Below are positions 1 through 12,000 of a DNA stretch of 64,000 bases, one piece after another (position 1 is the first letter of the stretch; each line of letters starts with the position of its first letter). The notes below the pieces were generated by a model, which was not told the DNA's origin, searched no databases, and was given only the letters and a program-made list of their open reading frames with translations. The stretch lies in contig JABVXU010000101.1 in the NCBI GenBank assembly GCA_013365365.1, forward strand, positions 90,276 through 154,275, in the 5' to 3' direction. Position numbers and translations under genes: made by a program. Origin of the DNA: Cruorifilaria tuberocauda (taxonomy: Eukaryota > Nematoda > Chromadorea > Rhabditida > Onchocercidae).

Positions 1-1617
1 GAAGAACAGAATAACATTGAGTTAGCCAACGATAAACTCAAAAAAGCCCAAATTCAGGTAAATATTTTATGAACTTGTTCAAATATGCTATAACTGAGGA
101 GGTGAATGGCCCATCTCTATATAATTGGTTCTAGCTTTTTTGGTAAATTTTGCAGAATATATGGTTCCATAGTTCTCTAGAGACATCATTTCTTAATACC
201 TGAAGTTCCATTATTTTTACTAAGCGATATGACTGAGTGATTGCATACTGATTTCTAGTTTAATTTTGAGGAAAAGTTTGCAGCTGGAAACACTGACTAC
301 GGAATTGGCAGCTGAACGGTCATTATGCGAAAAGTTAGAAGCAGACAAGCAAAACTTCGAAAGACAGTGTAAAGATCTAAGAATTACAGTGAGTTTGTTA
401 TTGATTGCCTTTGCATATATAGTTACTGAAATTGAAATTTCAGTTAGAAGAAGTGGAAAATGACATGCGGACTCGTAACCGAGGACAAATTGCTACGCTG
501 GAAGCGAAGCTTCAAGCAGTGAATGAACAGTATGCTCAAATGGAACAGGAACGAAATACGGCCAATAGACAAGTTATTTCTAAGTTCTTCTGAAATTATT
601 ACCATTGAAATTAGTTCTTTGAAATTGATATCTACTTATAATAAGATCACTGAATCTTGTGTATTGCTGCTTTTGTTGGGAATGAATATCGCCAGTGCTC
701 ATATGGGTAATTTTCTGAATAATTTTAAACGGCATACATACAGATTCGACGTATGGAGAAGAAATTGAGTGATACACTGATGATGAACGAAGAAGAGAAA
801 CGAAACACAGAGCAACTGAAGGAAACTGTGAGCTTAATCTGTTTATTACGGAATCTCGATAGATTTAATGTAATATAAAATTTGAAGTTGTTCTTCATTT
901 TTATACTATTAACTTTTTGTAATTTATAAAAAAAATTGTTTTAGGCAGATCGTGCAATGGCACGGCACCGCCAGATGCGTCGACAAATTGAAGATCTAGA
1001 AGAAGAAGCCTGCCGTGAGCGAACGAAATGTCGACAATTGCAAAGAAGTGTTGATGATCTGAATGAAGCTAATGAAACACTAACTCGAGAAAATGCGCAA
1101 CTAAAGAGTTTAGCAGCACTTGCACGACGTTCTGGGCTCAATCGAGCAAGTACTTCACGTTTTGGAAGTAAGCATACATTTTATCATATTGGAATTTGCA
1201 ATATTAAAATATCAGGTAATTAAATTCGGTTATCTGGTATGAAATGTATTTGTATAGTGTTAAAATAAAATATGGATTGAAGAAAAGTTGAAAGGAATAT
1301 AAACAGTATATAGTGATGGAAAAGTTTTCCGAACTATAAATCAGAGAAAAGTAAACAAGTAATTTAATATAGTTATGCAGCATGTAATCATTTCTGCTAT
1401 GTCGAGCGAAAGTTTTAATTTTTTTTGAAATCTTAGTATTTTTAACTCACCATTTTTCTTTAATTTTGATAGCTTTGTTATTATTATAGGTGAAGCAGAC
1501 AGTGTAGGACGGGGTACTCGAAGTTTTGGTGGTGATAGTACTGATTTACTGCGGCCAAATTCAGGCTCAACAACAGGTTCTTATGTCGGAGATGATCCAG
1601 ATCTTACTGCTAGTTAA
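1..1617 (+). CDS. Non-muscle myosin II heavy chain, C-terminal rod and tail (partial, 5' end outside window)
   Basis: Six exons: 1-57, 284-388, 444-572, 744-827, 945-1167 and 1490-1617, all in phase, giving 241 residues and a TAA stop. The translated rod is a continuous coiled coil rich in E, K, L, R and Q (for example LETLTTELAAERSLCEKL, RQMRRQIEDLEEEACRERTK and NEANETLTRENAQLKSL). This pattern is diagnostic of the end of the myosin II rod. It is followed by a short non-helical Ser/Thr/Gly-rich tail ending GDDPDLTAS. A Ser-rich non-helical tail is typical of cytoplasmic (NMY-1/NMY-2 type) rather than body-wall muscle myosins. In the family this region drives bipolar filament assembly and is controlled by tail phosphorylation. 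The motor head and most of the rod lie upstream of the window. I cannot tell which nematode NMY paralogue it is. Confidence 0.9.
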
Positions 1618-3288
1618 CTTAGATTCTTGTTTTTCTGCTTCAATGGTTTTATACACTTGTATTATTGTTGAGTTTTAATTTTATGGAACAAAGAGAAAGG
1701 ATTACCTTTTTGCTGTGGTATTGTTTCTTTTACTGCCAGCTTTGAATCGAAGATCTGTGATGAAAGCAAACATAAAGCTTTCGAATTTGATTTCACTTTT
1801 TAATTTTTGGTTCCCGCAAGATTTTAGGTTATCAATTTCCGATAATTCTATCGTCAAGATACTTAAGGTACGGCTCACTCTTGACACCACTGGTCATTTA
1901 TCTTTCAATTCATATTCGAAATACTAGGATCAAGTCTCACTTTTTTGATTACTGAAATGCGATATCGATTTGTTGACTAGTTGCGAACAATAATGCTGTA
2001 TAAGCATTTTTTTTTCTTTTCGCATAATGTCTTGTTATTTTTCATGTGTGGCACTTGTATTTCAGCGGGTTGCATTATATTCTTAATGACAGTAGTTATT
2101 TTAGCATTTCATTTTGGCGAACTGCTTATCAGTGAAATACTGAGATCTTAAATTCTATTGACTTCAATATGTTCTCTGTGGAAAGCAGAAGCAGAATTTG
2201 TAGGCTTTTCATCAAAATACATTCCATCGTTTTTGTTTGCATTTATTCAGTTTACTTATTCTGTATAAATATTGCAAATAAATTCGTTCAATATAAATAT
2301 ACTTCAGGATTAATTTTAATTAAGATCTAAAAATTCTTCATGAAAATGGAAGCGTAAATACGAAGGATATTCTTTTCTAGGTTATTTCCAGTTGGTTAAG
2401 AGGGTTAAATAAGAGTTTAACATTTTGTCCTTTTTGCCTTTTGAGACAATCTCTGTTTGTTTCGCGGAACTTCCTACATCATTTAATTGAAAAATTAGTT
2501 AACATTATGAAGAAAATATAGGAATTCAAATTTCACTGCTAATAATTTGGGATTGGTAATTGATTACAAAATAGATATAAAACTTTGTTATCAAACTTGC
2601 ATTTGATTTAGAATCAACTGGTACTATCAACATAAGCGATTCACCCGAAGTCAAACCTGGAAATTTCGTTTTTTTTGCCACTAATAAAATCTCAGTATGT
2701 TGAAAATTCAGGAGCGAATTCATTGCCTTGTATATACCAAACATTAAATCAATGCGTTACTCGATTTACAAATTGCTAAAAAATAGGAGTTAGCACTGAA
2801 CGAATAATATTGCATTCTGAATTGAATTCTCTTAGTGTTTTAACTTTAACAGGATGATAAGATTTGTCAGGTAAATCATTATGGTTTGTTTACATCAGGC
2901 TTTCGTAATTGTAATTGGGAAGTACGCTTCTTAAATTCTATATTTGTAGAGAAAATTCTTGTTGATTGGGCATATAAGTATTAGAGATTGATTGAATGAG
3001 TTATTGTTCATAGTAAATAAATATTTACTAATTAATTATTATTTTTCCAAAATATGGGATTGTAAGTGAATATATTATTTCCGAATTTTGAATAAATAAA
3101 CTGAACAGCACTAAATAATCATTATGAAAATAGCAACAAGCGAAAGATAATATTTTATAGCTTCTGATCAAACAAAATTTTGTAGCAAGACTTTAACATA
3201 TCAAAACTGATGATTATAATAATACTGATAATGAGTGATAGTGACAGCAAAGATAATAATAATTATTCTATGAAATTTAATCTGTCAC
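1618..3288. other. Gene-free interval (3' UTR of the myosin gene and tail-to-tail spacer)
   Basis: AT-rich sequence between two convergent genes. Short open frames here lack coding character and splice signals. I see no further gene. Confidence 0.6.
2277..2282 (+). terminator. Polyadenylation signal AATAAA, probably of the myosin gene
   Basis: A canonical AATAAA lies about 660 nt after the myosin stop codon, followed by AT-rich sequence. The long distance makes a 3' UTR of this length plausible but not certain. Confidence 0.4.
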
Positions 3289-4796
3289 TTATATCTGAAT
3301 TACGTTTTGTCGGTCAATTTCAGGTTCTTGCAGGATTGTTTTTTCAGCACTAGTGGATGCTTGCAATGGCTTTTGATCGTTGACGGTCATTAAAGAATCC
3401 TGAGCTTTAGCTGTCATTAGAAAAGACTTGTCATCAACGGAATTCTGAGCTTTTATTGCTGAAAGGGTAGATTTATCGTCTTTAGATTCATTTTTCTCGC
3501 TTATTTTTTCCGCACTGTAAGATGGTTGTAATGATATTTGACTGTTATCAGCCATTAAAGAATCCTGAGCTTCTAACTCTAGGAATGCTGGTTTCTTCTT
3601 GATGGGTTTAGATAATGTTCCATCTTTTGTATCTGTAAAAAATATACAAATTACTTTTTGATTTTAGCGCAAGTCATAAATTCAAGTTAATTCATTGATT
3701 TTACAATCGATTATAAACTTTATTGATTATACACGATGTTAAATTTTGTGATCCTATAACGGGAATTAAAGATTTGTTACCGAGAAATGCTAGTGAATCT
3801 TTAATGTCAGGAGTTGCAAATTCACCCGAAAAATTCTGTATTTTATCATATGGCCCAATACTTGCTCCTCTTTGGGCTTCATTTTCAGCCTGAAAACTTT
3901 AGGATTAAAATCATTTATGCTTTATTTTGATGCTTCATCTAAAGAATTTCAAAAACAAATCCAATTATTCCGTCAAAAGCTTTCACGGGATTTTTCCTAG
4001 TCTGAATATTTTGTTGAAGAGATTACTGATGGAAGTTCCTTTCCTTTTTTCTTGTTAACAGACATTTCTGATTCTGATTCGTTTCTTAAGGATAATTGAA
4101 CTTTCATAACTTTACTTGGCAACGAACGTTTCGATTTTTCTCTTCTGCAATATATCCTAACTCTAATTTTACTTGTTAATTTATACCTTATTTTGATAAA
4201 TTTTCAGTTTCATCAAATACATTTGACCAAAGCTTATGAAAACAAATTATTAAATGATATTTAATACGAGTTATAAATCACAAATTAGATAATTTGATGA
4301 AGCAACGATTGATAAACGATAAGTAGAAACTTTTTAGGTACAGAAATGGGCTAAAAACCTTTTTGATTTCTGCGATTGTACGATAAGTTCAGGCATTTTG
4401 CTCTCCAAAGGCTAAATGCAAGCGAATTGATAATATTTTGCAAAGAAAGATGAATACAACGTGAAATACGTGAAAGAGATAATATACTCTTAGAAATTAC
4501 GATTATTAATTTCAGATCAATCACTGAAAGTATTGTTCGAGAAAGATTCAAAATACGCTAACTGTTCTTCGATTTAAACAGAAGAATTAAGTCGTACTAG
4601 TTTAAATTAGTATGCAAGGAAGTTAATTTACCTGCTCAGCTTTATTACGAATGTTTATAATTTGGAGGGCCAATTTGATAAGTTGCATGATAATGAAAAT
4701 GATAATAGTCACAATGAGAAATATAAGTGCCACTCGTAGTGAGTAATACGCTGAATCGAGTCCCTTAATGTCTTCATTGCTCAATCGAGATGGCAT
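3289..4796 (-). CDS. Unrecognised small single-pass membrane protein with 22-residue repeats in its tail
   Basis: Three exons in transcript order: 4796-4632, 3889-3781 and 3632-3289. Splice sites are GT-AG and the phases agree, giving 205 residues. The start is the ATG of MPSRLSNEDIKGLD. One membrane helix lies at about residues 22-40 (VALIFLIVTIIIFIIMQLI), followed by a basic stretch. The rest is a hydrophilic, Lys/Ser/Asp/Glu-rich tail. A 22-residue module occurs twice (residues 113-134 and 168-189), each starting AQDSLM and ending SAEK, with a partial copy AQNSVDDKSFLM between them at 153-164. No signal peptide is visible; the helix could serve as a signal anchor. I do not recognise a family. 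It lies head to head with the membrane protein gene starting at 6134. Confidence 0.7.
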
Positions 4797-6133
4797 TTGG
4801 AAAATTCTCTCACTACAAATTGATAATTTGTCGGTGGCTTAATTTGAGAAATTTTAAGGATGAAAAATTAAACGTTTATGTGAAGTTTACAAAAATTCCC
4901 AGAACAATATGACGTATTTGACGCAAACTTAACGAACCTTTTTCTTTTGTACCGCCGACAGCGAATGTTTCAAAATTGGCAATGATAAAGTATAACGTTT
5001 AAATGATTATTTAAAACGACTTTCAGAATAACTCTAATTGAACAAATTATACATTCGTGGAGATTATAAGTAAGTTTCGTCTTCTAAATTATAAGTTTCA
5101 TCAAATTTCATCTTCTAAATGCTACCTTTCATAGAATATGCAAAACTTGAGATTTCAATTTCAGGCTGCTTCTTGGAGAATCGTTGATTTACGCTAAATT
5201 TTCTTGACAAACATTTTTCAAAATTTTCAATCAAAATTCAATAATTTTTTAATTTTATGTAAATATCAATTTTCAGAAAAACGGAAATCATTGATAACAA
5301 TAAAGCATCAAATTTGTAAATATATTCATTTATTACAAATATTGGATAATGATAATTATGTATTTGAGAATTTCTAAATTATTATCACTTATCAAATTCT
5401 CTGGTATAAAAATATTGATAATACTCCTCATTATCATTATTTCATTAGAATGTTACTTAGAATATCAGATATTCCATGGAACCATTTTCTCTCTGGTCCT
5501 CACTCTTTTCTCTCTGGAACAAAGTTTCTCGAGTTTCAGGATTGCATGCAATTACTGAGCATAAATAAATGTCTAGCAGTTTAATGGAGAAAGAGAAAGA
5601 GCGAGAGAGGGAGAGAGAGAGCAGGGGAGAGAAAAATCAGTTTATCAATTTGATGTCGACTGTAAATTCGCAAGCTTTGCAAATTTATAGCTTTCAATAA
5701 TTATTCAGGAATGTACTTCATGCACATTATTATATATTTTTTATCAATTTACAAACATAAATGTAAGTTAATATTTAAAAAATAGTTTTTATAAATTTTC
5801 GAGTAATCGAAAATACAATTTGCTAGACAACAACTTATCACCAAATTTGCATATTATTCAAATTACACACTAGGAAATCATTTAAAGAAGAAGGTATTTT
5901 CATATATCAAGAAGCTTATTTGTCATTAAAGTAACATTCATTTAGTGGTTTTCGATTTTGCTTCTATTCGAGGTATATAAAATTTAAATGATAGTTTCAA
6001 ATAAAAATTAAAAATAATGGATTGGATATCATTAATTTTAAGTATTAGTTATTTCAAATTAAACACTTCAAATTCTCTACATATTTCAGAAAGCAACTTA
6101 TTTCAGGAAACACTTCAGCTATATGCAGCAATT
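4797..6133. promoter_or_regulatory. Divergent intergenic region between two small membrane protein genes
   Basis: 1.3 kb of AT-rich DNA between genes transcribed away from each other, so it must hold both promoters. No clear TATA box or factor site can be named. It contains the GA-rich tract at 5585-5632. Confidence 0.4.
5585..5632. repeat. GA-rich microsatellite
   Basis: Imperfect purine tract of GAGA/GAAA units in the divergent intergenic region. Such tracts can bind GAGA-type factors, but that role is not shown here. Confidence 0.8.
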
Positions 6134-7893
6134 ATGGTAGCAGAAAGCGAGAGTTTTTGGAGAAATTTTGGTAAAAATAAAAAATAGCTTTAATTTATAA
6201 AATAGTTTTAATTATTAAATCTATTTAAATTTTATTTAAATTTGTATTTGAAATTAAAACTGTTATAAGCTGTAATCCCTCAGATTAATATAATTTTGGA
6301 CTCAAGTTTGTTGATTTCTTTTTCTTTGTTGAAAAGCATCTAATTCTGCTAATAACCATTTCACTACGTTTTGCTAAATTGTCACCTTACCGGTATTGAT
6401 TCTTTTCTTTCACGTGTTAAAAAGCTTTTTACGTGGATCCGGTAACAAATCATCAACGACCTACGTTTTATTTTATCTGGCTTATTGGAAGTATCTCCAT
6501 GGCTATCAGCATTTTACCGTGGTATATTTATTTCATAATCCGTCGATCACGGATTCAATCAAAAGCTGCAAACAGTGTCAAATATACATTACTTGACGTA
6601 AGTTTGTATTAAATTATTCATATTCAATCATTCATGTGTTAATTCATTTTTACCTTACCTGCCATTTCAACATTTTATAGCTTGTTTGTAATTTCAATCA
6701 GAGCTTAAATGTCTAAATATTCCTATACAACAATAATTTACAGCTCGAAAAAATATATCCTGGGACGAAATTGGAAGGTTGGCAAGAAATATCGAATGCT
6801 ACAAGTTCATATGTTAGTATCAAAGATGAAAAAACGGAAAAGAAGTTTATAGCTAAAGTTTACAGGTTTTCATATCATTCCTCATACTGCCGTTATTTCA
6901 GTTTCTTCAATCTTACTGAAGCAAATAGATGTATTAAGCCAAAAATTAATTAATTAAGATATTTCCAAATTTTAGATTATCCAAAAGAATTACTGAATAT
7001 AAATAGAGCGTGTAATGCTTCATTGCAGGCCAAGTAGCAGTCAACATAGTTCAAGCAGTACGACAGCGTCAGAGGGTAGTTCAAAAACAGTGGAAGATTC
7101 ACATAGTTCAAGTAAGTAATCAATCATTTGTACCTGAAATATGATACTATCCATTTGCGGTAAAATCAAATAGAATCTACCTCAAATAGATTTTTAACAT
7201 TCTCTAAAAAAGCCTACAACATTAACATCCAAATATTTATGTTAATTTATCAAGCTAAACAATCTGAAGTATATGATGGTTATAAGTATGTAAAACAGAA
7301 ATTGGCAATTACAAACTGATGTGCTTATGAATAAACTTGAAAAAATTGGTAAATTAAACTTCAAGAAAGCGATATTATCAATGTACTTGAAAGTTTCCGA
7401 AATATTCACTTGCAGAATCAATTAAGCCAGGTCAGATGAAGTCAACTATCAGTGAAAATGAAATGTAAGGCTATTTCAAATTTTAAAACTTGAAAAACAT
7501 GAAAATCCCGGCAGTCTTACTCTAACTTAGCTTTCGTAAATAGTTCGTATTAGCAAATATCCGATTCATCATCATCATCATATATAACGGGGATTCGATG
7601 AAATTAATTTTCCATCCGAAATATTTCTATCATAAAAAAAGTCAATAAATATTTAATTTCCACAGTTTATTAAATATGACTATGACCAAATGATTGAACT
7701 CATATTTAGCCAGTGGAATGAAAGAATTTGTTCTGCAGGAAGTTCGATAAAGTTTTCAAATAAACGTCATAATAGCTCTGCTATGTAATTCTAGAGATGA
7801 TCATGATGAATTTCTAGGACACCTTCTATTACCGGAAGTGAATCAACCAAAATAACTGGAAATATGGCAATCCCGCAAGAGCATAATACGTGA
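6134..7893 (+). CDS. Unrecognised small single-pass membrane protein with Ser-rich tail
   Basis: Six exons: 6134-6170, 6425-6597, 6744-6865, 7029-7111, 7416-7464 and 7818-7893, phases consistent, 179 residues. Exon 1 carries the ATG (MVAESESFWRNF) and joins exon 2 in phase through a GCT codon. This start is preferred because the membrane helix at about residues 27-51 (TFYFIWLIGSISMAISILPW onward) lies upstream of the first internal Met. After RRSR comes a folded-looking segment (YTLLDLEKIYPGTKLEGWQE), then a low-complexity Ser/Thr tail from about residue 112. No domain is recognised. Exon 1 is the least certain part; the exon 2 acceptor (TTAAAAAG) is weak. Confidence 0.65.
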
Positions 7894-9060
7894 TGGCATT
7901 TCTCACTTCAAATTTGTGTCGAAATCAAAACATGGAATATATTTAAATTGGGCGTAAAAACCTAAATACGTAGTTATTCTGGTAATGAAATTGCAGCATA
8001 AGAAAACAAAGAATTTTTTATTTCTCCATTTCATATAGTTTCATATTACAGTACATTTGCACTTACTGTATCGATGTCTTTTCTCAATGACTGTACGTGC
8101 TACTATTCATTTCCCATCATTTTTAATTGATGACGTGTGAAAAGAAGTATAAAGAAAATTATTGTTGCTAACAAGAGTAATTCTTATGCAAAACTACGAT
8201 GCTTCCAAATTTTCCTTGATTTGAAAAATTTCAGCATTAGCAAGCCTGCAATATTCAACTATTATTCTTTTTTTCATTCGCCACCTCTCATCATTTACCA
8301 AACGATTTTAAGTGTACAATGGTTAATCGGAAAATTTGCATTCTTCCTATTCAAGTCATATTTATAATAATAAAGAAAACCTAAAACCGGTGACTTATAA
8401 TAACTCGTGAGCGCTGCTGCCAAATTATTTAAAATAAAAGAAAGGAGCACAATGATGAAGCAATACGGCAAATTCATTTTATAAAATACAAACATATGCA
8501 AACTTACTATCAAATTGAAAACAACTGAAATTAAAGTATCTGCATAGAAGTGGAATGTTTCTATTAATAATTGCCGGTTACACTTTGAAAAAAAGTAAAC
8601 TCATCCTCTTTCTCTCTTCATTTTTTTTTCGTATTTCCAACTGTCTTGATGGATCAAAAAATTGAATCAGGGTAAGCAGTAAATAACTTCCTTGAATTCA
8701 TAAACAAATAATCTCACAGAATAAAAAATAAAAAAAGTTCCAGACACAACGGGATAACTTCGTCAGAAAGAAGCGTATACTAGATCATAAGGACCAGATG
8801 AATCCAAAAATCAAGTGAAGAAATGATTAAATAAAAAAATTTAATAACTAGTATTTGTAAAATTCCTATAACAAAGCATATGTTATTTCCAGCGAGTGAT
8901 TCATGATGTTGTCATGTCTACTGAATGGATATTTTGCATACAGCATTCACTAAAACACATAAAACAATAAAAAATCATAGCGTATGTACATGAAAGAACG
9001 TGTAACCTGAGTTGAAAGAAAATTGGAAAAACAGCAAAGCAATAAAAGATTACGCAACTT
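7894..9060. other. Gene-free interval between convergent genes
   Basis: AT-rich spacer between the + strand membrane protein and the 3' end of the TTC4-like gene. Open frames at 8137-8513 on both strands are hydrophobic and AT-driven and have no supporting splice signals. Confidence 0.5.
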
Positions 9061-12000
9061 TTATTTCGTCCTGTAGAAGCAGCCCTTAACCTTTTTAAAA
9101 TTTGTTTCAGCATGGTTTTTGGTGTAGATCTGAAAAAGAAAAACTAATACTGAAAAAAGAGCTGAAATCGCAAAAAATTTTAGCAATGAATTCCCAATTA
9201 ATGTTCTTATTTACATATCTTACAGAAATGAAAACTCAAAACGCTAAGTAATTCTACTATTCGTTTTTTCATCAAGAAGTATTCGTTGCTACTGATACCA
9301 CGAATAATATTATGGAGAGTGAGATAAATTAATATCTTAAACCTCTCCCTTATTTTAAATATATGATGCTGAAACACTTTTGCTTGACTGTCTAGCCTTG
9401 ACAGGAGACGAAATTCAACAGAATACATTAAAACTGAACTGGTATAATATCTAACTAAATACGTTAAATAATAAATTATTATTTTAGTTTAGATTATATT
9501 AGTTCATTAAATAATATTAGATAATTCAAATAATCGCTTGATTTATCATAATACAAAATATATTCGCAATTATCTGAATGGTTCAGCCAGTTTTGTTCAT
9601 TTTTAATAACTGCTTAAACAACTACAAATTCATAAATGCTACAAAAATCATCAAAATATCAAGTTTCCACTACTAATTATTATACTTCTATAGAGTTATT
9701 TTTTTATTTCACCTGAATAGTCGGTAATCCTTGTACAACAACAAATCCAGTGATAGATAATGCATCCCGAATTTTTGACTGAGGCATCAATTCTGCGCAA
9801 TTGTACTCTTTGTCCAAATCCAAAGACACGAAATATCGGACATTTTCACGCCAAAAAAGGGATGTTTATTATGCAAATTAGGACTAGCTTCAAAATATGT
9901 TTGCATTTTGGAAATTAAACATAGTAATTATAAGTTCTGAATTAAATCTTACTTAAACATGGAATCTGAATCATCAGACAATATTTTTTGTTCGAAAATA
10001 CCACTGAAGACATCATCAACTGAACTTTCTTCTGAGCAATCAGTTACTAGATCAACTTTTCCTGTTTCCGGATACTGTGCAAGTATAGGCCAATGCAATA
10101 TACCGCAGTCATCCATATATACTTTTTCAGACTGCAAATATAATTTCGTGCTGAACAACATGATAAAGTTCGAAATGTATCTCTAAATTGAAATTGAATT
10201 GATTACACAGACAAATTAAATTGTGTTGGAAGAAAGGAAATAGAGAAGAATTATCCCGCCAATAGAATTGTTGCTACATTTTGAAATAAAACAAAAACCA
10301 ATTTAACTAATATAAAAAATAAAAATATGCTTTAAAATTTAATTCGCTTCTTAAACCAAACAGCTTTTTGAATGCCACAAGTCTCAAATGACTATGAAGA
10401 AAACCATGATTTAGTGTCACCATCTTAACTATATCAGTGACTTCAAATTAAAATTAAAACGAACCTTTTTTAAAAATGCCAATTGCACTTCAATTTGTGA
10501 CCATTCGAACGATTCTGGATTATCAAAGCATATAACTGGCTGAAAATTAATATTCCTCTCCTTGAATGCCGACAATAACTGACGCTTCGCTTTCAAATCG
10601 TTCTCATTCTGTAAGTATTATAATTTGAATGATTATCTTACGGTAAAAAAAGGACGGAAGAGAAGATGGACAGAAAAATCTAACAAAATTGATGACTCAC
10701 ATCTCGTCGTCTCTTCCGTTCATCTCGTTCCTCAATCTCGGCAAGTTGCAGCGCTGTTTCAAACAGCTCATTTATGCATTCATATTGTGGTTTAGAATCT
10801 AAATGCATGTATTTAAATGAAGCAGCCGAATCATTATACAATCAATATACAACTTGTTGAAGTTGCAGTTAAATAATCTTCAATTCTAAAAATTAATCTA
10901 ATATAGCTCAAAAGGATCATGTATTTTTACTCACATTTCATGTTTATTTCATCGATTTATTACCTTATTTATTGCCCTACTTTAATGCCCTATTTTTTTC
11001 TAATTTAAATCTTTGACTTTTACTATTCTTGATTATTTTTTATACCAGTTACTTTCTTCTCTTATGTCTACTTAATGATAAAGCGAAGAATAAAAGACCT
11101 AAGATAGAAATATATTTCATTACTTAATCAGATACTAACCATGATTGTATACAATTGTAGCAAACTTCTTTTTTCTATCATGTTCCCCAATGTCTTTGAG
11201 CCAGTCCATGCACTGTCTTCCTCGGCCAAGCTCCACTAAACATTCAGCACCACGAATAATTGCCTAAATAAAGATACTACATATATTTAAGCTTTTTTCC
11301 GATTTATTACAAAGTCATACACCAAATTTCAAAGCAATAGAAGAACACAACATTTCATGATTTTTATTAAAAATTTATAAAATTAGAAAAAATTTCACAA
11401 TTATAACATGCATCATATATTAAAAACATGAGGAAAGTTATTCTGAATATCAAACAATATGCCAATCAGATCCCTCATTATAGCAAACGGAATGAATCCC
11501 GGTGGATGCAATAACCTGAGCCAGCTTGACTAAAGGGTAGATCAAATTCCAAGACTGATGTAATAGTTTAGATGAAAATTCAAAGAATTAAGAAGAAACT
11601 AAACGACCCTTTGAGCAAGATTTCAAATAATTTTACTCACGAAGCAAGCGCAAAAACCTTATAAATTTCAACGACTCCAACTCACATAATTTTTTGTCTG
11701 CCAAATTCTAAACATTATCATTTACCTAATCGATAAACTGCAAAGATAAATAGAAATCAGAAAGAAACCTTCATATTTTCAGGATTGAACTTCCGAGCGA
11801 AGAAACAGTCTCTGAAAGCAGAACCAATATTACCAACACGTTTCTGAGCAGCAGCTCGATTAGCATATAAAATTGAGTTAAGCAATCGATCCGTACATCT
11901 CTGATTGATACCTACATAAATTTAAATTGATAAAATTATTCATAATAAATTCAGAGCAAAAGCCTATAAAAAACACTAATCTCTTCATTTTGAATGAATT

